A stretch of DNA of 64,000 nt from Collinsella intestinalis DSM 13280 (GTDB lineage: Bacteria > Actinomycetota > Coriobacteriia > Coriobacteriales > Coriobacteriaceae). Shown in pieces: positions 55,102 through 64,000 of the stretch (positions within the stretch are counted from its first letter, which is position 1; every line of letters begins with the position of its first letter). A program made the position numbers and the translations under genes. The notes under the pieces are model-generated. The model did no database searches, was not told the origin of the DNA, and saw only the letters and a program-made list of their open reading frames with translations. The DNA is taken from the NCBI RefSeq assembly GCF_000156175.1, contig NZ_GG692710.1:326706-390705 (forward strand), read 5' to 3'.

Positions 55102-57147
55102 ATGGATGCCCAGCTCATCGTTATCATAGCCGGCGTCATTCTGCTCGTCGCCATCATTGGCTCGCTGCTGTTCCTCAAGGGGTACTCGGGTAAGTTCACC
55201 TTCGACACCCAGAACGGCACGCGTCCGCGCGCCTCCGAGGGGGAGGGTTCCACCCAGGGCGTCAAGTCCAACGGGCGCTTCAAGCTCCTCACCGCCGGAG
55301 TCGGCGCGGTGTTCGCCGCTATCATCGCCAAGCTCTGGAGCATGCAGATGGTCTCGTCGGACCATTACGATGCACTCGCCGAGAAGAATCAGACGCGTAC
55401 GGTGACCACTCCCGCGCCGCGCGGCCGCATTCTCGACCGCAATGGCGTGGCCATTGTCGATAACCGTCCTTCGCTTGCCATCACGGCGTACCGCGACCTT
55501 GCGGATGATCCGGTCACGGTTCGGCATCTCGCCAACGTGCTCGGCATGCCCTATATGGCCGTCTTGCGCAACATCCAGAACAACACCGAGGGCCCGCAAA
55601 GCCCTCATACCGTTGCCACCGATGTGAGGCGCTCCACCGTCGCCTACATCCAAGAGCACATCGACCTGTTCCCCGGCGTCTACATTGCCGAGCGTACCGA
55701 ACGCGCTTATCCCTACGGCACGCTCGCGTGCCACGTCGTTGGATATACCGGCACGGTCACCCAGGAGCAGCTCGACGCTCAAAAAGATGAGAAGGCCAAT
55801 TCTGGCTCGATCGTCTACCAGCATGGTGACATCGTGGGTCAGGCAGGCGTCGAATACTACTACGAGAACCTTCTACAGGGCATTCGTGGCGAGCAGACCG
55901 TCAAGGTCGACGCGAGTGGCAACGTGACGGCCCAAGCCGGCGCCGTGCCCGCCGAGCCCGGTAGCGACATCAAGCTCACGATTGACGTGAAGATCCAGCA
56001 GGCGTGCGAGGAAGGTCTCAAGATCAGCCAGGAGACCGCCGAGCGCACCGGGTATCCGGGGGGTGCGGGCGCCTGTGTCTGCCTCGACTGCACCAATGGC
56101 GATGTCCTCGGCATGGCGAGCTTCCCGTCGTTCGATCCGTCCGTCTTCGTCGGCGGCATCTCCTCCGATATCTGGTCCGAGCTCAACGATGACAAGGGCG
56201 GACGCCCACTGGTCAACCGCGTCGTTGGTGGCCAGTACATGTCCGCATCCACCATCAAGCCCCTGAGTTCCTTCGCTGGCATGGAATACGGCGTGTACAC
56301 TGCCGAGACCCGATCCGATTGCAGGGGCTGGTGGACCGGCCTGGGCGAGGGAAGCGGCAAGTGGTGCTGGCTGCACAAGGGCCACGGCGTCCGCGGCCTG
56401 CAGGATGGCATCAGGGACTCCTGCGACGCGGTCTTCTACGATCTGGGCAAGAACTTCTTCTACGCCGACCACGACACCGAGGGCCTGCAGGAGATGTTCC
56501 GTCGCTGGGGCTTGGGCTCCAAGACGGGCGTCGATCTGCCTGCCGAGGGCGTGGGTCGCGTTCCGGATGCCGAATGGAAAGAGAGTTACTTCAAGGATTG
56601 GTCGGCCGAGGAGCGTGCATGGAATGCCGGTGATATGACCAACATCGCCATCGGCCAGGGTGACATCCTCGTGACGCCCATCCAGATGGCGACGGCATAT
56701 GCCGGTATCGCCATGAACGGCGTCGAGTACACGCCTCATGTCCTGCATTCGGTCGTGGCCCGCGACGGCCAAGGCGATGCCTATACCTTCGAGCCGAAGA
56801 AACGTCTGACGGTCGAGCTCAAGAACCAGGACTCCCAGATGGGCGTCGTCCATGCGGGACTCCACTCGATGATCTACGAGGAGTCCCCCGCCCTCGCCGA
56901 GCACTTCAAAAACCTGCCCGTCCAGGTAGCCGGCAAGTCCGGCACGGGCGAGAAGGTGGGGGAGGATTTGTACGGCTGGTTCATCGCCTACGCTCCTTAT
57001 GACGACCCCAAATACGTGGTGGTCACGTTGTTGGAGCAGGGCGGTTTTGGCGGAACGTGCTCTATGCCGGCGGTTCGTCACGTCCTCGGCGCCATTTACG
57101 ATTGCCCCGACTCGCTTGAGTACGTCGGTGGAGATACCTCGAGGTAG
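55102..57147 (+). CDS. mrdA: Penicillin-binding protein 2 (elongasome transpeptidase)
   Basis: A 681-residue class B PBP: N-terminal membrane helix, dimerisation domain (AEKNQTRTVTTPAPRGRILDRNG), then the transpeptidase domain with Ser383 in STIK, the SCD motif (about residue 439) and KSGTGE (Lys612). It cross-links peptidoglycan during elongation. It overlaps no neighbour and lies next to rodA, as usual for PBP2-RodA pairs. Confidence 0.95.
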   Translation: MDAQLIVIIAGVILLVAIIGSLLFLKGYSGKFTFDTQNGTRPRASEGEGSTQGVKSNGRFKLLTAGVGAVFAAIIAKLWSMQMVSSDHYDALAEKNQTRTVTTPAPRGRILDRNGVAIVDNRPSLAITAYRDLADDPVTVRHLANVLGMPYMAVLRNIQNNTEGPQSPHTVATDVRRSTVAYIQEHIDLFPGVYIAERTERAYPYGTLACHVVGYTGTVTQEQLDAQKDEKANSGSIVYQHGDIVGQAGVEYYYENLLQGIRGEQTVKVDASGNVTAQAGAVPAEPGSDIKLTIDVKIQQACEEGLKISQETAERTGYPGGAGACVCLDCTNGDVLGMASFPSFDPSVFVGGISSDIWSELNDDKGGRPLVNRVVGGQYMSASTIKPLSSFAGMEYGVYTAETRSDCRGWWTGLGEGSGKWCWLHKGHGVRGLQDGIRDSCDAVFYDLGKNFFYADHDTEGLQEMFRRWGLGSKTGVDLPAEGVGRVPDAEWKESYFKDWSAEERAWNAGDMTNIAIGQGDILVTPIQMATAYAGIAMNGVEYTPHVLHSVVARDGQGDAYTFEPKKRLTVELKNQDSQMGVVHAGLHSMIYEESPALAEHFKNLPVQVAGKSGTGEKVGEDLYGWFIAYAPYDDPKYVVVTLLEQGGFGGTCSMPAVRHVLGAIYDCPDSLEYVGGDTSR

Positions 57148-57156
57148 GTGAGGAAC

Positions 57157-58338
57157 ATGGCTCAAGATACGCTTTCGCGCGTGAACAAGAAGATGGGCGC
57201 CAACAGGGCTGGCTTGCGGCAGAAGGTCAGCGTGCCCGTGCTCATCGCCTGGGTGCTCCTGCTTGCCTACGGCGCCTTTGTGATTTGGACCGCGTCGCTC
57301 ACCATCGCCGAGGCCTCGTTCACCCGCCAGCTCGTCGGCATCGGCCTCGGTCTGTTCTTGGCGTTCCTGTGCTGGAGGTCTGATTTCTCAGGCCTTGCCG
57401 GCATGACGACCGTCCTGCTCGTCATCGATTTGATCGTTCTGTTCAGTCCCTATATCCCCGGCCTCTCTTACAACGCCAAAGGCATGACCGGATGGATCAA
57501 GATCCCGCTTATCGGACTCACCTTCCAGCCGGTCGAGCTTGCCAAGCTCATCACGATCTTCTTTGTGGCCTCGCTCGGTGCGCAGTACAACGGTCGCATC
57601 GATTCGGTGAGGGAGTACGTCAAGTTCTGCGCGATGCTCATGGTTCCCTTCGGTGCGGCCGTGGTCGCAGGCGACTTGGGCAGCGGCCTGGTGATCTTCT
57701 TTGCCGGTGCCGCCATCATCATGATGAGCGGGCCCCGGAAGGAATGGGTGCTGTGCACCGTGGCTCTCATCATCGGCCTCGTCTCGATCATGCTCGCCCT
57801 CGACTCGGTCCTCGACGGCATGCTGGGGCGCGATGTCCTGCTCAAGCAGTACCAGATGAACCGCCTGCTCGTCTTCATCGACCCCGAGTCTGATACCTCG
57901 GGTGCCGGCTATAACTTGCTGCAGTCCATGATTGCCGTGGGCTCGGGCGGCTTCTTCGGCAAGGGCGTGGGCAACGCATCGCAGGCCGGCGCTGGCTTTT
58001 TGCCCGAGGCCCATACCGACTTCGTGTTCGCCCTGCTGTCCGAGGAGTTCGGTTTCGTCGGCGCGCTCGTGCTGCTCGGCCTGTTCGCCTTCCTGATCTT
58101 TTCCACCATTCGCGTGGCGCATCGATCCGACTCCCTGTTCTTGCAGCTCGCATGCGTTGGCATCGTGGGCATGTGGACCTTCCAGCTGCTCGAGGAGGTC
58201 GGCATGTGCATCGGCCTCATGCCCATCACTGGTATTCCGCTGCCCTTCATCAGCTTCGGTTCATCGTCGATGCTCATGCAATGCGCGGCCGTCGGTATCG
58301 TCCAGTCGATCTGGCGAGTGGGTAACAAGTCCGTATAG
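57157..58338 (+). CDS. rodA: Peptidoglycan polymerase RodA
   Basis: A 393-residue FtsW/RodA/SpoVE protein with ten predicted transmembrane helices, GMTGWIKIPLIGLTFQPVELAK, DLGSGLVIFFAG, and the C-terminal PITGIPLPFISFGSSSM. It polymerises glycan strands with PBP2. The ATG at 57157 follows GGTGAGGAAC; an upstream in-frame GTG at 57148 is less likely. Confidence 0.94.
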   Translation: MAQDTLSRVNKKMGANRAGLRQKVSVPVLIAWVLLLAYGAFVIWTASLTIAEASFTRQLVGIGLGLFLAFLCWRSDFSGLAGMTTVLLVIDLIVLFSPYIPGLSYNAKGMTGWIKIPLIGLTFQPVELAKLITIFFVASLGAQYNGRIDSVREYVKFCAMLMVPFGAAVVAGDLGSGLVIFFAGAAIIMMSGPRKEWVLCTVALIIGLVSIMLALDSVLDGMLGRDVLLKQYQMNRLLVFIDPESDTSGAGYNLLQSMIAVGSGGFFGKGVGNASQAGAGFLPEAHTDFVFALLSEEFGFVGALVLLGLFAFLIFSTIRVAHRSDSLFLQLACVGIVGMWTFQLLEEVGMCIGLMPITGIPLPFISFGSSSMLMQCAAVGIVQSIWRVGNKSV

Positions 58339-58394
58339 ACCCGTCTGGGTCGTGCGGATACGTCCGTATTGGTCTGAGCGTTTTGAGGAGTGAC

Positions 58395-59285
58395 ATGAGG
58401 ATTCCCGTTGATTCTGTCGTTGACGCCGTCAAGATGGGTGCGAGCGTTCAGGGCGATGTTGATGCGCCGGTACGCGTGGCGGTCTACCTTGACGCCGGCG
58501 CGCCCTCCCATATCGTTTCGTGCCTGCGCGACGCCCTGGTGCCGCAGACGACCTCGGGGCTCGTGCGAGTTGCGCGTCTTGATGCCCCTATGTTTTCCGT
58601 CAAGGCCGACACCGACGTCGCCCTGGTTGTGAGCTCGGGCAGCCCGCTGTTGCAAGATCGCGTCCAGCAGATCGTGATCGCGGGCGTCCCGACCGTCATT
58701 CTTTGCGAATCAAGTGTGGAGGTGCCCTTTATCCAGCAGGATACGGCGATGCTCGGCCTTATCGCCGCGAGCGATGCGACGCACCTGCTCTCCTCGCTTG
58801 CGCGCTGGATCTTGGATCGGACCGACAAAGACACCGCCTTTGCCGCGAACTTCGCCTTCATGCGCATCGCGGCCGCCATGCGGGTGGTGCGGTCGGCGAC
58901 CATGGCCAACCTTGCCACCGGCGCGCTGTTCTTCATGCCGGGCGCCGATTTTCCCGTTATGACCATGACGCAGCTCGGGATGATGCTCAAGCTCGCGGGC
59001 GTGTTCGGCAAACCCATGCGGGTCGAGCGCGCGTACGAGGCCGCCATGGTGCTCGCCGGTGCGATCGCCCTGCGCGCCGGGGCGCGTGCGGTGGCGCGTC
59101 GTATCGGGCGCCCGGGTGTGGTCTTCAAGGCGCTTGTCGCGGGTGCCGGTACGTTCGGCATGGGGTGCTGCCTCAGCGCCTATTACGAGCGCGATATCGA
59201 CTACGGTCCTCTGAACGACTTTTTCCGCGGGGCGTATTCGCGTGCGAAGACCCTGCTCGCCCCTGCGCCGCAGGCGGTCGCGTAG
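58395..59285 (+). CDS. DUF697-like membrane protein
   Basis: A 296-residue protein. The N-terminal half is soluble (VAVYLDAGAPSHIVSCLRDAL; DVALVVSSGSPLLQDRVQQIV), and the C-terminal half resembles DUF697/YcjF (ATGALFFMPGADFPVMTMTQL; LMKLAGVFGK-like MLKLAGVFGKPM; AGAIALRAGARAVARRIG) with short membrane helices. It may be a membrane-linked regulator of unknown job. TGAGGAGTGAC precedes the ATG at 58395. Confidence 0.7.
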   Translation: MRIPVDSVVDAVKMGASVQGDVDAPVRVAVYLDAGAPSHIVSCLRDALVPQTTSGLVRVARLDAPMFSVKADTDVALVVSSGSPLLQDRVQQIVIAGVPTVILCESSVEVPFIQQDTAMLGLIAASDATHLLSSLARWILDRTDKDTAFAANFAFMRIAAAMRVVRSATMANLATGALFFMPGADFPVMTMTQLGMMLKLAGVFGKPMRVERAYEAAMVLAGAIALRAGARAVARRIGRPGVVFKALVAGAGTFGMGCCLSAYYERDIDYGPLNDFFRGAYSRAKTLLAPAPQAVA

Positions 59286-59420
59286 GCCGGTTTGCCGCGG
59301 TTTTTGGCCCGCCGCTGCCGCCTGTGCGGTGCGCCCCCGTTCGCCCGTGTCGCGACGATGCGCTATCATTCCCGACACCCGTGACTTTTATCTCCGTTAA
59401 GCCCCCGATAAGGAGGATTC

Positions 59421-61298
59421 ATGCGAGTTCCCTATGAGAACCGCTTCCATGAGCTTGAACCGTTGCTCGCCCGCGTCGAAAAGCCTACGCGCTACATCGA
59501 CCATGAGTGGGGAGCGCTGTACAAGCCCGAGGCTGAGCACCGCTGCGTGCTGATCTACCCCGACGTATACGAGGTGGGCCTGCCCAACCAGGGCATCGCC
59601 ATTCTCTATCGCAATCTCAACGAGGCCCCTGGTCTTTCCTGCGAGCGCGGCTACATCCCGTGGGTCGACATGGCCGATGAGATGCGCGCCGCCGGAATCC
59701 CGCTGCTTTCGCTCGAGGGCGCTGCTCCCATCGCGTCCTTCGACGTCGTGGGCTTCCACGTGCCGCATGAGATGGCGTGCACCAACTACCTCGAGGGTCT
59801 CGACCTTGCCGGCATCCCGCTTCATGCGGCCGATCGCGGTGAGGACGACCCCATCGTCATCTGCGGCGGCCCTTCCGTCTACAACCCCGAGCCGCTCGCG
59901 CCGTTCTTCGATTGCATGATGATCGGCGAGGGCGAGGAACAGATCGTCGAGTTCTGCCAGCGCCATCGCGAACTGCGCGACGCCGGTGCGTCCCGTGCCG
60001 AGATGCTCCGCGAGCTTTCGAAGATCGGCGGCGTTTACGTGCCGTCCCTCTATGAGGTGCGCCACGATGAGCCCTGCTCGCCGCACGGCTACACGGTCCC
60101 GCGCGATGGCGAGGACGTGCGGCCCGTGGTTTACAAGCGCGTGGTGAAGGACTTTGGCGCCACCAACCCGGTCCCGCAGGCCGTCGTTCCCTACATGCAG
60201 ATCGTCCAGGACCGTCTCTGCGTCGAGGTGCTGCGCGGCTGCGCCCGTGGGTGCCGCTTCTGCCAGGCGGGCATGACGTACCGCCCGGTGCGCGAGCGCT
60301 CCGCCGACCAGGTGGTCTCCGCCGTCACAGGTGGTCTTGCCCACATGGGTTATGACGAGGTCTCGCTCAACTCGCTCTCCACCACCGATCACTCCAAATG
60401 CGCCGAGATGCTCAATCGCCTCAACAAGCGACTGGGCGACACCGGCATCTCCATCTCCGTTCCGTCTCAGCGCCTCGACTCCTTTGGCGTGGACATGGCG
60501 GCCGCCGTGGCGGGGGAGAAGAAGGGCGGCCTCACCTTTGCGCCCGAGGCCGGCAGCCAGCGCATGCGCGACATCATCAACAAGAACGTGACCGAGGAGG
60601 ACCTCGAGCGTGCCACGCGCGCCGCGTTCGAGGCCGGTTGGCGTCGCGTCAAGCTGTACTTCATGATGGGTCTGCCGGGGGAGACCGATGAGGACATCGT
60701 CGCTATCGCCCAGCTCGCCGACCATACGCTCGAGATCGCGCGCGAGGTCGTTCCGAAGGAGCAGCGCGGCGGTATCTCCGTCTCCATCTCGGTGTCGGTG
60801 TTCATCCCCAAGGCGCATACCCCGTTCCAGTGGTGCCCGCAGCTCGACGACGCCGAGGTCAAGCGCCGTCAGCAGCTGCTCTTCCATTCGGTGAAGAATC
60901 GCGCCGTGCGCATCCACTGCCACGATGCCGCCACTTCGCTCGTTGAGGCGGTCATGAGCCGCGGCGGCCGCGACATCGCACCTCTCATCGAGGGCGCCTG
61001 GAGGCGCGGCCAGCGCTTCGACGCCTGGACCGAGCAGTTCGAGCTCAGTCGCTGGGAAGAGGCGGCCGCGGAGCTCGGCATGGACTTGAGGGCGCTCGCC
61101 CAGGAGTCCTTTGAGCTCGATTGGCGTCTGCCCTGGGAGCATGTGAGCCCGGGCGTGTCCCGCGGGTTCCTCCTGCGCGAGTACCGTCGATCCCTCGAGG
61201 GCGTCACCACGCCCGACTGCACGCGCGAGTCCTGCACAGGCTGCGGCGTGTGCCCGACCCTGAAAGCCGACAACGTCTTGGTAGGTGAGCGCGCATGA
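59421..61298 (+). CDS. TIGR03960-type B12-binding radical SAM protein
   Basis: A 625-residue enzyme. The N-terminal B12-binding-like domain (VLIYPDVYEVGLPNQGIAILY) is followed by the radical SAM core with the cluster motif CARGCRFCQAG (about residue 274-281) and GGLTFAPEAGSQRMR. The C-terminus ends with a CTGCGVCP cluster. In this family the partner TIGR03936 protein is encoded directly behind, as here. Reaction unknown; a link to tRNA or ribosome modification is likely by context only. Confidence 0.93.
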   Translation: MRVPYENRFHELEPLLARVEKPTRYIDHEWGALYKPEAEHRCVLIYPDVYEVGLPNQGIAILYRNLNEAPGLSCERGYIPWVDMADEMRAAGIPLLSLEGAAPIASFDVVGFHVPHEMACTNYLEGLDLAGIPLHAADRGEDDPIVICGGPSVYNPEPLAPFFDCMMIGEGEEQIVEFCQRHRELRDAGASRAEMLRELSKIGGVYVPSLYEVRHDEPCSPHGYTVPRDGEDVRPVVYKRVVKDFGATNPVPQAVVPYMQIVQDRLCVEVLRGCARGCRFCQAGMTYRPVRERSADQVVSAVTGGLAHMGYDEVSLNSLSTTDHSKCAEMLNRLNKRLGDTGISISVPSQRLDSFGVDMAAAVAGEKKGGLTFAPEAGSQRMRDIINKNVTEEDLERATRAAFEAGWRRVKLYFMMGLPGETDEDIVAIAQLADHTLEIAREVVPKEQRGGISVSISVSVFIPKAHTPFQWCPQLDDAEVKRRQQLLFHSVKNRAVRIHCHDAATSLVEAVMSRGGRDIAPLIEGAWRRGQRFDAWTEQFELSRWEEAAAELGMDLRALAQESFELDWRLPWEHVSPGVSRGFLLREYRRSLEGVTTPDCTRESCTGCGVCPTLKADNVLVGERA

Positions 61299-62116
61299 CG
61301 AACGCATCCGAACCCACGCTCTTCCGCCTCCGCGTGGCCTATCCCAAGTTGGGGCGCCTCAAGTACCTGGGCCACCTCGAGCTGATTCACACGGTCGAGC
61401 AGGTTGTGCGCCGTGCGAAGTTGCCCTATGCGGTCACGCAGGGCTTCTCTCCGCATATGCGTATCGCCTACACCTCGGCACTGCCAGTGGGGACGTCTTC
61501 CACGGCGGAGTATTTCGACGTGTATCTGACGGAGCTCATCCCTGCCGAGGACGCGCTTGCGCGGCTGCAGGCCGCCGCTCCCGTTGACCTGCGTCCTATC
61601 GACGCTGCCTACGTTGAGCTCCGTCGCCCGGCGCTCACCGCCGAGATTAATGAGGTGCGATACCTGCTTGAGGTCTTCGTCAGGCCCGAGTTCGACGTTA
61701 CCGACGAGGCGCTTTCTCAGATTGTCTTCGGCTGGTACGATCAGGGCGCGCAGATCCCGTTCCATCGCGGCAAGAAGACCAAAACCCTCGATGTGCAGCG
61801 CTTGCTCAAGGCCGAGAGCCACGAAGTTCTGACCGACGGTTGCGTCAGAATCGAATTGTGCACCCGTTGCGACAACGAGGGCTCGCTTCGCCCCGAGATC
61901 ATCGTGGCCGCCTTCGACCAGGCCTTGCGAGGGCTCGATCCCGGTGTGGACGAGCAGATCGTGTCTACGGGAATCCAGCAGCTCACGGTGTTCGATAGAT
62001 ATAATGTTGAGCGTATTTCCCAAAGCATTTGCGTGGATGCTTCGACTATCATCGAGCCATTGGGCCGTGAGCTCGAGGCACCTGAGGGGAGCCTTCTCGC
62101 GCGTTCCGTGCGATAG
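61295..62116 (+). CDS. TIGR03936/DUF2344 radical-SAM-associated protein
   Basis: A 273-residue protein with FRLRVAYPKLGRLKYLGHLEL, VVRRAKLPYAVTQGFSPHMRI and YFDVYLTELIPAEDALARL, the DUF2344 hallmarks. It starts within the last bases of the radical SAM gene. The two are fused in some other bacteria, so they likely form one complex. It is followed by rplU. Confidence 0.9.
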   Translation: MTNASEPTLFRLRVAYPKLGRLKYLGHLELIHTVEQVVRRAKLPYAVTQGFSPHMRIAYTSALPVGTSSTAEYFDVYLTELIPAEDALARLQAAAPVDLRPIDAAYVELRRPALTAEINEVRYLLEVFVRPEFDVTDEALSQIVFGWYDQGAQIPFHRGKKTKTLDVQRLLKAESHEVLTDGCVRIELCTRCDNEGSLRPEIIVAAFDQALRGLDPGVDEQIVSTGIQQLTVFDRYNVERISQSICVDASTIIEPLGRELEAPEGSLLARSVR

Positions 62117-62163
62117 GCTTTGTCGAACCTGTGAATATGCAGGGAAAACGTTGAATATATCCG

Positions 62164-62192
62164 TTGACGCGCCATAATCCACCTGATACCAT
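62164..62192 (+). promoter_or_regulatory. Promoter of rplU-rpmA
   Basis: TTGACG at 62164-62169, a 17-bp spacer and TACCAT at 62187-62192 fit a sigma-A promoter about 40 bases before the rplU start. Confidence 0.6.
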
Positions 62193-62231
62193 ATCCGACT
62201 GTTGCACAACTGATGCATGAAGGGCAAGAAC

Positions 62232-62597
62232 ATGTACGCAATCGTTTCTACGGGCGGCAAGCAGTATAAAGTCGCCACCGATGACGTCATCACCGTTGAG
62301 AAGATCGAGGGCGAGGCCGGTTCCAAGGTCGAGCTCGAGGTTATCTTCCTGAACGACGGCAAGAAGATCGTCACGGATCCTGCCAAGCTCGCCAAGGCTA
62401 AGGTCACTGCTGAGATCCTGGAGCAGTTCAAGGGCGAGAAGCAGCTCGTCTACAAGTTCCACAAGCGCAAGCGCTATCACCGCCTCAAGGGCCACCGTCA
62501 GCAGCTCACCAAGCTGAAGATCACCAAGGTCCAGGCCACTTCCCGCGCCAAGAAGACCACCAAGGTCGAGGAGCCCGAGGCTCCCGTCGCCGAGTAG
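62232..62597 (+). CDS. rplU: 50S ribosomal protein L21
   Basis: A 121-residue protein: MYAIVSTGGKQYKV start, KRKRYHRLKGHRQQLTKLKI near the end, plus a short acidic tail not in most L21 (VEEPEAPVAE). It binds 23S rRNA. The ATG at 62232 fits the family start and has GAAGGGCAAG upstream; an in-frame ATG at 62217 would add five residues. Confidence 0.96.
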   Translation: MYAIVSTGGKQYKVATDDVITVEKIEGEAGSKVELEVIFLNDGKKIVTDPAKLAKAKVTAEILEQFKGEKQLVYKFHKRKRYHRLKGHRQQLTKLKITKVQATSRAKKTTKVEEPEAPVAE

Positions 62598-62635
62598 TCG
62601 ACCATTTGTAGTTAGTTAGAGAGCAGGTACCTGAC

Positions 62636-62890
62636 ATGGCACACAAAAAAGGTCTCGGTTCCTCCCGCAATGGTCGCGACTCCCGCGGCCAGCGTCTGGG
62701 CACCAAGCGTTTTGACGGTCAGACCGTGAAGGCCGGCGAGGTTCTCGTCCGCCAGAACGGCACCCACATCCACCCCGGCGAGAACGTCGGCCGTGGCAAG
62801 GACGACACCCTCTTCGCGCTCGTCGAGGGTAAGGTCAAGTTCACCAAGGGCCTCAAGCACCGTGTGAACGTGTACCCCGTCGAGGCGTAG
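62636..62890 (+). CDS. rpmA: 50S ribosomal protein L27
   Basis: An 84-residue L27: [21 protein letters not shown], then [21 protein letters not shown]. The N-terminus reaches the peptidyl transferase centre. The protein starts directly AHKKG, without the cleavable leader of Firmicute L27. GAGAGCAGGTACCTGAC precedes the ATG. Confidence 0.97.
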   Translation: MAHKKGLGSSRNGRDSRGQRLGTKRFDGQTVKAGEVLVRQNGTHIHPGENVGRGKDDTLFALVEGKVKFTKGLKHRVNVYPVEA

Positions 62891-62919
62891 TCCTCACCCT
62901 TTTTGCATTTGCATCTTTT

Positions 62920-62954
62920 GGGAGACCCTCTGAGCGATTAGCCCGGAGGGTCTC
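62920..62954 (+). terminator. Terminator after rpmA
   Basis: GGAGACCCTC at 62920-62929 pairs with GAGGGTCTCC at 62945-62954 (10 bp). TTTT precedes the stem and TTGTGTG follows, so it may also act leftward. Confidence 0.75.
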
Positions 62955-62957
62955 CTT

Positions 62958-64000
<1,043 letters not shown>

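Overview
The window looks like a chromosome segment of a high-GC coriobacterial actinomycete (Collinsella/Olsenella-like) carrying a complete siphovirus-type prophage of about 39 kb. The assignment is inference from GC-rich codon use, the mreBCD-mrdA-rodA cluster, the TIGR03960/TIGR03936 radical-SAM pair beside rplU-rpmA-obgE, and the style of the phage genes. No 16S gene is present, so the genus is not fixed.

Host left flank (1-7301). After the tail of an Arg/Gly-rich protein and a strong terminator, six leftward genes form a compact aromatic operon: DAHP synthase, aroB, aroA, aroC, a three-domain chorismate mutase-shikimate dehydrogenase-shikimate kinase fusion, and type II aroQ. Together they encode all seven shikimate steps plus chorismate mutase. 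A rightward tRNA-Arg(CCG) follows.

Prophage (about 7302 to 46160, exact ends not proven). The leftward lysogeny block holds a large serine recombinase whose stop codon lies inside the tRNA, a RhuM-type protein, two SieB-like membrane proteins, a small conserved protein and a 70-residue repressor. A divergent repressor/Cro control region carries three TTGC-N6-GCAA operators. The rightward early region has small membrane proteins, RusA, DUF1351, ERF annealing protein, SSB, two DUF6291-type proteins (one fused to HNH), internal iterons, a DnaC-like ATPase, a lipoprotein, Lar, and a ParB-methyltransferase with a G9 tract. The late region runs HNH, terminases, portal, a MuF minor head protein with a C-terminal nuclease-like toxin domain, scaffold, capsid, connectors, tail tube, gpG/gpGT with a textbook -1 frameshift site, tape measure, baseplate and fibre genes.

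A complete diversity-generating retroelement (DGR) sits at the fibre tip: target gene with variable repeat (VR, 41618-41746), a 9-bp hairpin overlapping its stop codon, Avd-like accessory protein, template repeat (TR, 42346-42474), structured spacer and a YMDD reverse transcriptase. TR and VR differ at 13 positions and every one is an adenine in TR. Next come a carbohydrate-binding protein, two small membrane proteins and a GH25-CW_7-LysM endolysin.

A 21-bp element (ATCTCACGCCGC, four free bases, ACMAT) occurs before the packaging module (25216), before the scaffold/capsid module (29906) and before the lysis module (43843). At the last of these it runs into a perfect 13-bp hairpin that buries the start codon. 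It is a candidate phage-specific late-gene control system and the least explained signal here.

Host right flank (about 46200-64000): a cation P-type ATPase, zinc-ribbon protein, cyclophilin, TPR protein, the cell-shape cluster mreB-mreC-mreD-mrdA-rodA, a DUF697-like membrane protein, the radical-SAM pair, rplU, rpmA and the 5' part of obgE.
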